Below are positions 53,740 to 64,000 of a DNA stretch of 64,000 nucleotides, piece after piece. A model generated the notes under the pieces. It had not been told where the DNA came from, ran no database searches, and saw nothing but the letters and a program-made list of their open reading frames with translations. The DNA is from Atriophallophorus winterbourni (lineage: Eukaryota; Platyhelminthes; Trematoda; Plagiorchiida; Microphallidae), in the NCBI GenBank assembly GCA_013407085.1, contig JACCGJ010003001.1:1-64000 (forward strand), read 5' to 3'. Numbering within the stretch: the stretch's first letter is position 1; each line of letters opens with the position of its first letter. The translations under genes were made by a program, and so were the position numbers.

Positions 53740-54320
53740 GGTTTGGTGACCACTCAGATATGGTGTAAGCGTTCGAACAGTTGTTTGGTGTGTTGTAGGT
53801 GTTCCCTGTGGGGACAATTAGCAAACAGGTTGTCGTCAATAAAGACAAAGGCTAAATATAGTCCATACGTAACCTGGTCCATGGAACGTTTGTACAGCGT
53901 TCTGTAGTAAAATAGGCATGCATTAAACTTGGAGACCAATTGATGTGGTCACTGCAGTTTTGGCATGTCGACTGAGTGAAGCAGAATTTGGATGATATGC
54001 ACGAACAATATATTCCATGCTGAACACTAGCTTATGATGCATGAGATGGAGAAATGGATAACTATCCATGTTGGCTAGCTTATTTAGAGCTCTATAATCT
54101 CCGCATGGTCTCTAGTCTTTGCTTTAAAACTTAGGAACCATTTGTAGTGGACTCGCCATCGTACTGTTGGGACGGCAGATAATTTTCGTTTGCTACATAT
54201 GCTCGAATTAGCTTTTGGTGATTTTGAGCTTATCCGGGACTAACTTGATTGGTTTACTAAGTCATTTGTTCCCTGTAGATATTTCCTTGTGGTTGACATC
54301 ATGCTTTACGCCTGACACCT
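53740..54320 (-). pseudogene. Ty3/gypsy reverse transcriptase
   Basis: Minus strand: KLVPDKLKITK, RPNSTMASPLQMVPKF, RPCGDYRALNKLANMDSYPF, MEYIVRAYHPN (motif A, D lost), KTAVTTSIGLQ, ILLQNAVQTFHGPGYVW, then FSLCLY with IDDNLFANCPHREHLQHTKQ (Y-x-D-D region) and LFERLHHI. Frameshifts occur. Upstream (higher coordinates) a plus-strand CR1 copy separates it from the matching protease at 55720. Confidence 0.85.
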
Positions 54321-54329
54321 GGTAGTTGG

Positions 54330-55709
54330 GACATCTGGTAGGGGATACTCCTACCTTACTAACCTTCTCCTTACCATTGATGACTGGACTCGAGCAGTAG
54401 ATGATGGGGATATATCCATATATGTTACCTCAATATGTCGAAAGCATTTGACCGTGTAAACCACAGTATTCTCTTGCAGAAGCTGAAACGTTGTGGTATC
54501 ACTGGCAGTCTGTAAGCATGGCTAGAAAATTACCTGACTGATCGGCTTGTTGAAGTCTCTGTGGACGGTGTTCTATCGAAGTCGGTAGCCGTGACAAGTG
54601 GAGTGCCTCAGGGATCCGTCCTCGGACTAATCCTCTTCGCGCTTTATGCTAATGACATACCAGCTCTCATCAAATGCAAGATCGTACTGTTCGCGGACGA
54701 TTTAAAAGTGTGGTCGAAGATAAGTAAGTCGGAAGACTGCGAACTGCTCCAGAATGATCTGGACAACCTCCAGGCTTGGTCCCTGAAACATCGCATATTT
54801 TTCAATTTCCAAAAATGTCACATGGTAGACATTGGCAAATATGTGGAGTACCAGTATTTTCTTGGAACACATAGCCTCTCGTGGACCATGGAACAAAGGG
54901 ACTTGTGTGTGTTAATAAGCAACACCCTAGGGATGTCGAGCCACTGCAACTACGTCTATCGCACAACATCACAGAAACTGTCACTCCTAAAGAGAATTTT
55001 CGGTAGGTTCTTAACACAGACAATTCCTTGTATTATAAATACGTACATGAGGCCCACGATGAAATATGCGGTTCGAGCATGGTCGCCATGGCTTAAAAAA
55101 AGATGTTGCGACTTTGCAACGAATATATCATTGAGCTACCAAACTTATCACTGGACTCAGCCGGAAACCCTACAATGAGCGAATCAAAACGCTAAATTTA
55201 TTTGATTATCCACGTCTTCGTCTCCAAGAGGATTTGATTATGGTTTATAATATTTTGAATACTGAAAATCACTCTCTGCAATGCTTATTGAATCTACGGA
55301 GCTCGCATAATACAAGAGCTCACACATTTATTCTAACTGTCCCTCATTCGAGACTCAACTGCAGACGACATTTTTTGCCGTGCGAGTTTGTTTTACTTGG
55401 AACAATCTGCCAGATAATGTTGTGAACTCACCAAACCAGCAAACTTTCAAGAGAAGCCTTGATGCCTATTTGACCCTAAACCCGTGCATCGAAGAAAACT
55501 ATACATCTTAACACCATGCACCTACATTTGTTATCCCACCAATCGAAAACAATTTCTGCCCTTTGGATATTTACTTGATTTTTGAACTGCTCAGTAAGCA
55601 ATCTAATCCCATTTTTTGCTTGTTATATTATTCGTTGTTGTCCAATTATTCTGTGGTTTTTTGTAAAGCTATATGCTTTATATACCATTGAAATTGAATT
55701 GAATTGAAT
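54330..55709 (+). mobile_element. CR1 retrotransposon copy (5'-truncated), inserted in gypsy
   Basis: Plus strand: LTNLLLTIDDWTRAVDDGD, motif A frameshifted around 54425, YLTDRLVEVSVDGVLSKS, VAVTSGVPQGSVLGLILFAL (motif B), IVLFADDLKVWSKISKSEDC (motif C intact), open to 55178, then thumb and tail in other frames (AVRVCFTWNNLPDNVVNSPN, KRSLDAYLTLNPC). It ends in an (ATTGA)n pentamer array at 55686-55709. Closest to 61190-61690. Confidence 0.85.
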
Positions 55710-55714
55710 AGAAA

Positions 55715-56111
55715 ACTGTGTGATATCAATCAAAGACTCTATTAGCTTTTTGTATGGTGGTCTGAAATGTTGCATATCGCATTTGATGGTGGGATACCTA
55801 CATGTAGTTTGTGATCCGTTTATTGTCAGGTTTGTTACGCCATGTACAAGTTTGCGTCGTCTAGGGTCCACCACTATAGCGTGGTGTTCGAATATATTCA
55901 AGTCCACCATAGGACTAGTAACGTCTGCTATAGTGAAAACACAATTATCAGGTTTTCGAAGGAATAATTTGAGGATGAGGCGTATTTTGCCGTATGTAAG
56001 TATAGCTGTAAAATTGGCTGCGCGCAACACGATATAAGATAATTTGTTTCTGTCCTTTGACCGTAGAGATAACACACATATATGATCTTCAGTTCTGACG
56101 AGAACCTTCAT
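55715..56111 (-). pseudogene. Ty3/gypsy protease C-terminal region
   Basis: Open on the minus strand from 56111: LSYIVLRAANFTAILTYGKI, RLILKLFLRKPDNCVFTIAD, VTSPMVDLNIFEHHAIVVDP and RRRKLVHGVTNLTINGSQ. This matches the protease C-terminal half and linker of gypsy Pol (F-x-x-A-D-V...D-F-L...L-V-D). The DTGA active-site part is not seen upstream. With 53740-54320, 52728-52850 and 51693-52420 it forms one minus-strand pol. Confidence 0.75.
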
Positions 56112-56255
56112 GTTTTTATTAGCATCTCATACATTGAAGCGGCGACTCTTAGGACAAAAGCCAGTAATTGCGGCCGCCAAGCATTCGAGTTTCAGGCTTT
56201 CTGAAAGTAGCACCTCTTAGAACACTGTTGTGGTCTACTTCTAAAGCGCGCTTGG
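56112..56255. other. Uncertain; possible gypsy gag/protease remnant
   Basis: Upstream of the gypsy protease frame; nothing readable. Confidence 0.3.
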
Positions 56256-56259
56256 TACC

Positions 56260-57045
56260 ACGAAAAACCTCGTTTATTTGCGCTAACCGTCTTCACAACT
56301 AAATTGACCGAAACCATGAAACGTGAGGGGAAATCTTTTAGTAAACACCTATCACAAAACGTCAAATTGATCTAGACCAGGGCGATTGCCGGATGCTAGC
56401 TAACGGATAGTACCAACCCACAAACGCCTTGTGATGAGGTTCAGCCTGAGTGTCATGCGATAGCTTCAAAAAACTTGAGCATTCCGACTGTAACCGAGTC
56501 GGCCATTTGATAACGTTTCATGATTTGAACACCACAAACTATATAAGATGTTTATATACAAATGCATAAAGCCTTCCAAACAAATTAGCTGAGCTAACCG
56601 AGATATGTTCCCGCTACTCACCTGACATTATCGCCAATGCAGAAACATGGTATTCTTCCCAATTGATTGACACGGAGATATCAATTTCAAATATGAATTT
56701 GATGAGGAACAATCGAGAGAGAAGTGGTGGTGGTGTTGCTCTTTATTATCATAATCGACTCCAGTGCCATCCAATAGACAAGACAGAATTCACGCTCGAG
56801 GATACAATTTGGCGCTCCTTACCGCTGATCTCTGGTGAAGTTTGCATTATTGGTGTTGTCTACCGGTCCCTTTCATCTACGGTATCGTACAACGAAAGGT
56901 TGATCCAAGTGCTTCAGCACTTGACTCGCACACAGCAAGCAACGACACTTATTATGGGTGATTTTAATCTGTCCACCCTTTATCTCAGGGACGACCACTC
57001 CCCACAATTGTACCTGCTATTGCTATGGTCATGGAACGTATAGTC
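56260..57045 (+). pseudogene. CR1 endonuclease, same family as 11.3-12.2 kb
   Basis: Nucleotide-level match to 11200-11900 (for example TGATTTGAACACCACAAACT and ATAAGATGTTTATATA). Encodes DTEISISNMNLMRNNRERSG, GGVALYYHNRLQCHPIDKTE, VCIIGVVYRSLSST and TLIMGDFNLSTLYLRDDHSP, open for 126 codons from 56663. Truncated by a deletion at about 57010, which fuses it to RT sequence. Confidence 0.8.
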
Positions 57046-58110
57046 TCGAAAAGAATGGTTGCACACTGTGAATCGCATACTTTATTGCATGTTTTTCGAT
57101 CTCATGGATCTTGTCTCACAAATCTTCTCATAGCTTTAGACGATTGAACGAAGGAGGTGGATAGAAGTTCTTGCATCCACGTCTGTTACCTAGACTTTTC
57201 GAAAGCTTCTGACAGAGTCAATCATCATTTGCTTCTTTAAAACTGGTGCTTCTACGAATGAGTGAACCACTCCTATCATAATTGTAAGACTATCTGTCAG
57301 ATCGTAACGCCTGAATTAAAGTTAACGGAGCGCTAACCCAAACGTTAAAAACCACCAGTGGAGTCCCACAAGGATATGTGCTAGACACGCATCTCTGTCT
57401 GTTGTACAAGAACGATTTATCCCCCACCTCATATCGTCCAAAATGGTCATGTTCGCAGAAGATATGAAAATTTGGACGTCAATAAGTTCTGCAGAAGATT
57501 TTGAGAAACTGCAAATGGATTTGGACAGGGTGTCGAATTGGGCGATCTTGAACGACATGTCATTCAACATACAGAAATGTAAGATGCTCCATGTTGGCAA
57601 GAATGTTCCATGGACATATCGATTGGGAACTGAAAGCCTAGCATGGAGCTCGTTAGAAAAAGATATTGGAGTGTGGATTAGCGGGAACCTGAAGAGCACA
57701 GTACACTGCCAGAATCTATATCGACGGTCCAACAGATAGGTAGGTATCCTTCGAAGAATATTTGGAAGAATCTCTCTGGCAACGTTACCAAGGATAATGA
57801 ATGTCTACCTCCGCCCAACAATGGAGTATGCGGTGATCGTCTGGCTACGAAAAGATGTTGCTCTCTTCGATAAAATCTATCATAGAGCAACAAAGTTAGT
57901 AATAGGTCTTCGCAATGTTCCGTATACCGAAAGACTGCGACGTCTGGGTCTATGTGAGTTTATCCAAAGGTGGACACGAAGCGACATTATTTTGACCTAG
58001 AGAATAGTCTAATCAACGACATCCACTAAAACACTTGCTTGATGTGTGCGATGGGAAAGTGACACGCGGACATCCCTTATCCTTATACGTTCCAAGATAC
58101 AGCGTAGCGC
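57046..58110 (+). pseudogene. CR1 reverse transcriptase, same copy as 56.3-57.0 kb
   Basis: Motif A region frameshifted near 57190 (ESF/DRVNHH), motif B TTSGVPQGYVLDT (about 57360), MVMFAEDMKIWTSISSAEDF (motif C reads FAED), NIQKCKMLHVGKNVPWTYRL, SLEKDIGVWISGNLKSTVHC, then YLRPTMEYAVIVWLRKDVAL and KIYHRATKLVIGLRNVPYTE. The tail (KVTRGHPLSLYVPR) ends near 58105. Confidence 0.8.
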
Positions 58111-58320
58111 TGTGGGGTCGCATAATTCTGTGCTCGTGCGTTTTTGGATGTACTTCACACGATCTCATCCTATCTGGATAAATTAAACCTTTTTGGATTC
58201 CTCATAACGCATGCATTGTGAGCATCTCATTTCCAGGTGCAAAAAATTATAGTAAAAATCACTTTTCTACATTTTGAACAAAACTAACTTACACGGGCAA
58301 GTTTGTGAGCAACACTGAAT
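58111..58320. other. No gene recognised
   Basis: Spacer between CR1 copies. Confidence 0.35.
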
Positions 58321-59273
58321 ATTGTATTGAATTTTCCACCATTCGAAAGAGCTTGTTTTCCCACTTCGCTTGACACTTCGGACACTCGACTTATAAATTC
58401 AGAAAAACTTAGCTGTTTTATGATCCGCGTGCTTCGGAAAGTTCTGAAACAAATTCAACATAATCCGCGAATAAAAAGCGAGCCGTTGAACAACCAAATG
58501 ATCCCAAAACAGATAATGCTTTGAAGAAACGAAATAGCATTTTCACCAAGCGTAATGCTCACTCTTTGAGTGTCATTTGTACTGACGTTCCTGAGCCTGA
58601 ATGCACTCTCTTAAAAGACCGTCAAAGGCACGATGCGGAAAAATGGAAGGAACTGTGTGAACTCATGAAACTTGGAACTGTAGTGCCGTTAGCATTGACT
58701 CGTTTAACTAGACGGCGTGATTCACCTCATCAGGATAAACCCAGACTGTTGAGGGTTAACTTAGAAAATGAGCGTGACCTGGAAAACGTACTACTAAATT
58801 CTTACCTACTTGGGTCTAACAATTCACTAAATATTCGTATTCATGCTGATATTCCACGGTCCGAAAGGAGGAACAATACATTCGACAAAAGAAAGACATC
58901 TAATCGCAATCTCATCATCCTGGGAGTTCTAGAACTGGCAGGCAATCCGGAGGCTAACGAGCGAGCTGAACATGACCACAGGCAATGCAGTTTTCTGGCT
59001 GATACCATTTTCATCGAAAAGGCCGTTGTCGTGGATAGTTTCACACTGCCTTCCCCAGCAAACTACAAAGGTAATGGGTCACGCCCACTAAAAATGAACT
59101 TCCTGATGAGTACCATGTTTGATAATGTAGGCTCCAACTGGAAATGCTGGAAACACAAAATCCCAAAATATGTAATCCTTAGCGATCACATGAACACTGA
59201 TATAAATGCAGCCCATTCTGCATTATATACTGTCAGGATTGATGAAGCCCTATCAACTGAACCAAGAAAATAA
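58321..59273 (+). pseudogene. CR1 ORF1 (RNA-binding protein), near complete
   Basis: First frame 58327-58524, then frame 58521-59273 (250 codons). RMIRVLRKVLKQIQHNPRIK-like and LLKDRQRHDAEKWKELCELM lead into LTRLTRRRDSPHQDKPRLLR, VNLENERDLENVLLNSYLLG, IRIHADIPRSERRN and NLIILGVLELAGNPE, the conserved ORF1 block also at 10753-11169. A PHD-like finger, expected at the N-terminus, is not seen, so the 5' end may be truncated. Confidence 0.75.
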
Positions 59274-59499
59274 TCTTCAGCTGGGACAGAAAATCAGCAA
59301 TCGAACGCAAAACCACCCTAAATGACTCCCGAGAGTGGACTGAAGCCAGATAAAGAAATCTTTTTTGGCCAAAAAGAGGGAACGATTTGCGCCTCTCAAC
59401 CTGAATCGACCGATATGCTACTAAACTTGTCAAAAAACAGAACAGTGCGGACTCTTCCAGAGTCGGCGTGACAATGACGGTTGTCTCAGATTATGACAT

Positions 59500-60305
59500 C
59501 ACACGACACCATCCATCTTTGCTTACCAAAACTGTTCATGGGTGCCTCTATATCAATGCCCAATTCTTGATTAACAAATTTACAGAACTTGTCGCTCGGT
59601 TTCAGACTAAACGACCTTAGCTAATTGCCATTACTGAAACTTGGCTGAGCCCGGAAATCCACGATTGAGAGTTAGAGATTGCTGGCATGTCACTTCTCCG
59701 CCGAGACCGTGCGTCACGTGGAGGAGGTGTGGCACTCTATTATAATCAGATACTCAAGTGCAAAGAACTGAAGGATTTCGACTTGGTGCTTCAGGACATG
59801 CTATGTTGTTTGTTGACAACGACTACAGGCGATGATTGCACAATCGACGTAAATTATCGTCCACCAGCAGCCCTGGAAGTGTATAATACGAATCTACTCG
59901 ACAAGCTACGCTTGATTGCCATCAGATATCGTACCAGAATCTTGATCATGGGAGACTTTAATCTGTCAAACTTGCTGAATACTAACAAAATTTCTCAGAC
60001 CTCAACTTCTGCCATCTTCCAGCAGCTGTTTGACGAAATTCCCTTGTATACTGACGTTGAAAGCAATACGAGATACAGAGGGAGAGATATGCCTTCAATG
60101 CTCGATCTGATCTTGACAACTGAAGATGACCCCGTCGAAAACATTACATTACGATTGTCCGCTAGGTTCGAGCGACCATTTGGTCTTGAATTTTGGCTAC
60201 CTATATCGAGCAGAGCAAAAAAACGATACAACAAAAATCATCAAAAAGGTATGCCTATCCAAATTATCAAACGGCCTGAGTTTTATGAACGATTGTTAAA
60301 TTGAA
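59500..60305 (+). pseudogene. CR1 ORF2 endonuclease
   Basis: LINAQFLINKFTELVAR-like start near 59550, IAITETWLSPEIHD around 59640 (one stop), then open 59687-60304: RRDRASRGGGVALYYNQILK, DCTIDVNYRPPAALEVYN, TRILIMGDFNLSNLL, DVESNTRYRGRDMPSMLDLI and LTTEDDPVENITLRLSARFE. The final SDHS histidine motif seems replaced (RPFGLEFW). Confidence 0.8.
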
Positions 60306-61808
60306 GCCATCGGAGTAAGAGAGCAGTGGTCTAGCATTTTGACCAAGCTTAACCGGAAAATCAACTCAAACTCAGCATTCGTATCTAAACAGTGTGGAAA
60401 TGCATTTGGATTTAAAATCCGCAGTCGCACTCGGAAATGAATTAAAATGCGAACTTTGGTTTGGAGAAACCAGCACCAGTTGATAAACCACATGAGAGAA
60501 CTTTCGATAACGTAGAACCCAGGTTTTTAAACTTTTTGGTGGAGACAAAATACAGTATCAAGCTGATATAATGGCTAAAATGAAACGGAATCTAAAGCTT
60601 CTTTACCAGATTGTGAACAAGCAGTGTTCAGCGAAACCAGGAGTTGCGGCCATACGGACGCCCTCTTGAATTACCACAAATGCAGCTGACACTGCGGATG
60701 TTCCCGTAAATTACTACGCTACAGTATTTTGTCCAAATAAAAGCGTGGATATACAACTGGATGCAGAAATAACGCACCCTGTATCATTGTAAAAAATAAC
60801 CATTACCAAAGAAGAGGTTATGGGAACTCTACTACCGTTGAACCCCAAAAACCCATGGTTATGATAAAATTACCCCCAATATACTCACGTATTGTGCACA
60901 ATTTCTATGCGGACTTCTGACACCGTTATTCTGCAAAACGCTGTGTGAAATTGTGATAACGATGAAATGGAAATCGGGTATAATCTCCCCGATTTTCATA
61001 GGCAGGGTGCGTTTAGAGCCTGCAAACTACAGGCCCGTTACCTTGTTGTCCGCCGTATCCAAGGTGCACGAAAGGATCGTGGCGAACAAACTGAGCAAAT
61101 ACATTAAGGAAAATGAGCCTTTTTCGGTACCGCTACACGCGTTTAGAAAGGGATACTCCTGACTTACCAACCTTCTCCTAACCCTTGACGACTTGACTCG
61201 AGCAGTAGATGTTGGGGATCCTATCCATGTATGTTACATCGATATGTCGAAAGCATTTGACCGTGTAAACCACAGTATTCTCTTGCAGAAGCTGGAAGGT
61301 TGTGGTATCCCTGGCAGACTGTTAGCCTGGTTAGAATTTTACCTGACTGATCGGCTTGTTAAGTTCTCTGTAGACGGTGCTCTATCGAAGTCAGTAGCTG
61401 TGACAAGTGGAGTGCCTCAGGGATCCGTCCTCGGACCAATCCTCTTCGCGATTTATGCTAATGACATACCGGCTCTCATCAAATGCAAGATCGTATTGTT
61501 CGCGGACGATATAAATGAGTGGTCGAAGATAAGTAAGTCGGAAGACTGCAAACTGCTCCAGAAGGATCTGGACAACCTCCAGGTTTGGTCCCTAAAAATC
61601 CCCTATTTTTCAATTTCAAAAAGTGTCATATGTGAAAAATTTGAAATTTTGTGGAGTTCCATTATTTTATTGGTACACAGCCTCTCGTGAACTGAAGGAC
61701 TTGGGTGTGCTAATAAGCAACACCCTAGTGATGTCGAGACTCTGCAAATCCGTCTATAGCAAAACATCACATATATTGTCTTTCCTAAAGAGAATTTTCA
61801 GTAGGTTC

Positions 61809-61812
<4 letters not shown>
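60306..61812 (+). pseudogene. CR1 ORF2 reverse transcriptase
   Basis: MKWKSGIISPIFIGRVRLEP, ANYRPVTLLSAVSKVHERIV (60965-61075), a stop at 61160, then open 61193-61690: IHVCYIDMSKAFDRVNHSIL (motif A), AVTSGVPQGSVLGPILFAIY (motif B) and IVLFADDINEWSKISKSEDC (motif C, intact), then SRELKDLGVLISNTLVMS. It ends within the thumb at the TA repeat (61812). Confidence 0.85.

Positions 61813-61849
<37 letters not shown>
61812..61849. repeat. TA microsatellite
   Basis: About 19 TA repeats at the junction of the CR1 RT and repeat X. Confidence 0.95.
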
Positions 61850-61852
<3 letters not shown>

Positions 61853-61854
61853 TA

Positions 61855-62090
61855 ATTTCGTAAGAACAACGTATGACTTGCTCTGAAATCTTTTTGAAGA
61901 ATTTGGCAATGTTATGTTGTGCGTACGTTAATCCAGACATATATGTCATCTGCAAAAAAATAATTTTGCTGCGTACGATTTCAGGTATATCTTCCCGGCA
62001 CCCCAGGAAGAGCATCGGCCCAAAAATAAGCCTTGAGGCACACCAGATGTAGCTCATACTGGTCTGGATATCGCTTCATCTACTTCATCC
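61855..62090 (-). pseudogene. CR1-like RT scrap at the edge of repeat X
   Basis: Minus strand: FAVRVRRDEVDEAIS-like, RLIFGPMLFLGCREDIPEIV, RSKIIF and an F-A-D-D-like TTTTGCAGATGACAT. The same piece with the same flank occurs at 13640-13840, so it is part of the repeated unit. Confidence 0.65.
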
Positions 62091-63465
62091 CTTCTAACTC
62101 GTACAGCGAAGTAATCCTGTAATAATGCAAACGCAAAATCACAGTCTCCCAGCATGTTGATATTTTTAATTCACGGTATATAGGAATTTGGATTTTCAAC
62201 CTGCAGCGTATCCTCATCCTCTCGCGACGTACGATTTGTCTCGCTACATTGAATGACCATCATTCAAATAATCCAGTCTCAATTTATCTACCAAAACATT
62301 TTCACCCCGTCAGTCAGAGTTTTCACTACACGTCACACTTTCACCTTCCAGTTTTTGGCGTGAGTTGATAATTAACAGATTCATTTAACACATCTTTTCT
62401 GTCGTAAAAACGTAATATTGCGATGGCTTTATAAAACACCTGCAAGCAGTCAACAAAAATACACTGACGACGTTGGAATCCGAACTGTGCTTAACAATTT
62501 TACATACGCTTTTCTCTGCTGTCCTCGTCGCTCATATTTTGTTTGAATTACCTCACTACTGGGAAGGGTATTATTTGTTCATTTTGAATGATTTCCCAAC
62601 AATTAGCGAAGTGTAATCCATTCCGCTGACAGAACGCAGCACGCAGGAAAATTAAATTTCATCAAGACGTCGTTGACCGATATTAAATTGAAAGTATAAT
62701 GTTGCTCACATCCCCCGAACGTACCCACCAGAACCGGTTTGTAACTAGACAGATTAAGATTGGGATCAGTGAAACCAATAATAATAATATAGGCTTACAT
62801 AAACCATGGAAATATTGTGAATGTGCGAGGTTCGTTAGACATGCGTGCAAAACACAATCTTTCGAATAAAGAGCGCAACTCCACCCTCCGGCACAACACA
62901 AGAACAGGTTTCGTCGGAAATATATAGAGCGACAATTACGAACCTTTATAACTTCTGGTTTCAGGATTAAAGAACGCATAGAGCGAAAACATCTTCGGAA
63001 GCATACAATGATGGCCGACGTCTTCCGTAGTCATACGACATGCAATTCATCGATATCGGTTTAATAAGCCATGAGCGGCGAATGAATCAAACATGAATAG
63101 TAGCACATCCTTCGAATTCGGATGAGGCTGCGCATCATTTGATCCTTCGGAGTTTGGTCTCGCTAAGAACATTAACGATCATCATCGTCGGTCTTCTTTG
63201 CGCTTTCTTATTTTGTATCGTAGCGGAGAGTGGTTGTCTGCATATCATCCAAAATTTTGAGGTAAGCAATCATCGCGTCTGAATTTTGCACATTCACAAA
63301 ACGAAATATATTTGGTACATCGTACGACGGTTATGAGCGTATTCACAAGATGATCATATTCTTGCATGCAAAGTTCTTACAACTATTTCCCAGCCATTGC
63401 ATACCTTATTTAAAATTAACCTGTTACCAACATCTATGGTCATCGTTACAAATTGGAAAAACCGC
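61855..63465 (+). repeat. Repeat X, copy 2 (most contiguous)
   Basis: Runs 61860-62720 (as 13640-14455), 62740-63080 (as 15430-15780) and 63095-63465 (as 17535-17875), without the CR1 and RTE insertions that break copy 1. The segment equivalent to 17190-17530 is missing here. Confidence 0.75.
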
Positions 63466-63599
63466 AGACAAGTGAATGTGCACTGTTATTTCGGTTTTCA
63501 AAGTTATTCAAACTTATTCAAAGTTTTAATGGTCCAAAAAGTAAATACTTTACAGTAACCACAGATTAAAAATATAGGGAATTCATAAAAAACACAAAT

Positions 63600-64000
63600 G
63601 TTTTATACACAAGGAAAGTCAGCACGTGTATTCAGGTGCAAGGTTGGGTTTAGTCAACATATACTTGTCAAGTTCAGCCTTGAACATGTTCAGGCTTGTT
63701 GCGCAAATGATATGTGTGGGCAGTGAGTTCCATAGAAAACAAACTCTGACAGCAAAGAAAAACCTTCGACAATTTGATCTGGAGTGTGGAATAATTAACT
63801 TGTATCCATGCGATCTGCTACCACGTGCTTCTTGCGGATGAAACAGGTGTTCGAGTGGGTGATCCACTGTATGCAGAATATTGAAAAGCAGGATCAAGTC
63901 ACCCCTGAGACGACGGTACGAAAAGTCAGAGGTTAAGTGTTGCGATCCGCTCCTCGTATGGCCTGTTGTATATCCCGGTCACCAGTTTCGTAGTGCGGCG
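63600..64000 (-). pseudogene. CR1 family RT C-terminal tail, runs off the window
   Basis: Minus strand: YRRLRGDLILLFNILHTVDH, PLEHLFHPQEARGSRSHGYK, LIIPHSRSNCRRFFFAVRVC, FLWNSLPTHI and KAELDKYMLTKPNLAPEYTC, then a stop. Nearest to 48160-48720. The upstream part lies beyond 64000. Confidence 0.8.

Overview
The window looks like nuclear DNA of a flatworm, most likely a trematode. It is AT-rich, has an intron-rich gene, and is packed with decayed retroelements of the kinds usual in fluke genomes: CR1-like and RTE-like non-LTR elements, Ty3/gypsy elements with short LTRs, and a Penelope-like element. The species cannot be read from the sequence. No tRNA, rRNA or CRISPR array was recognised.

Region 1 (1-20 kb) is a retroelement graveyard. 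It holds a reverse-oriented CR1 tail, a CR1 ORF1 piece with a PHD-like finger, a Penelope-like RT/GIY-YIG element interrupted by a gypsy LTR plus gag, several RTE pieces in both orientations, a moderately long CR1 copy (10.7-13.6 kb), and the first copy of an unclassified repeat ('X').

Region 2 (20.1-39.4 kb, minus strand) holds the one clear host gene. It is a 12-exon model, about 777 codons, for a single-pass cell-surface protein: signal peptide, about six Ig-like domains, one fibronectin type III-like domain, a transmembrane helix and a short basic tail. All exon junctions proposed here agree in reading phase. Its introns carry small repeats, including two different families of tandem units with hammerhead-ribozyme cores: units of about 257 bp at 34.5-35.0 kb and about 234 bp at 29.0-29.5 kb.

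Region 3 (40-64 kb) is again retroelements: CR1 pieces, an RTE copy ending in CA/TA repeats, a long reverse CR1 copy (45.2-47.7 kb), one gypsy pol split by two later insertions (51.7-56.1 kb), the most complete CR1 copy (58.3-61.8 kb) and two more copies of repeat X. All retroelement reading frames contain frameshifts or stops, so none looks autonomous.

The most unusual content is the set of hammerhead motifs. Three distinct families lie within 35 kb: one at the boundary of a Penelope-like fragment and two in short tandem repeats inside introns. They resemble what is known of Penelope-borne hammerheads and of small non-autonomous hammerhead repeats in animals (the schistosome satellite type), but the units themselves were not recognised.
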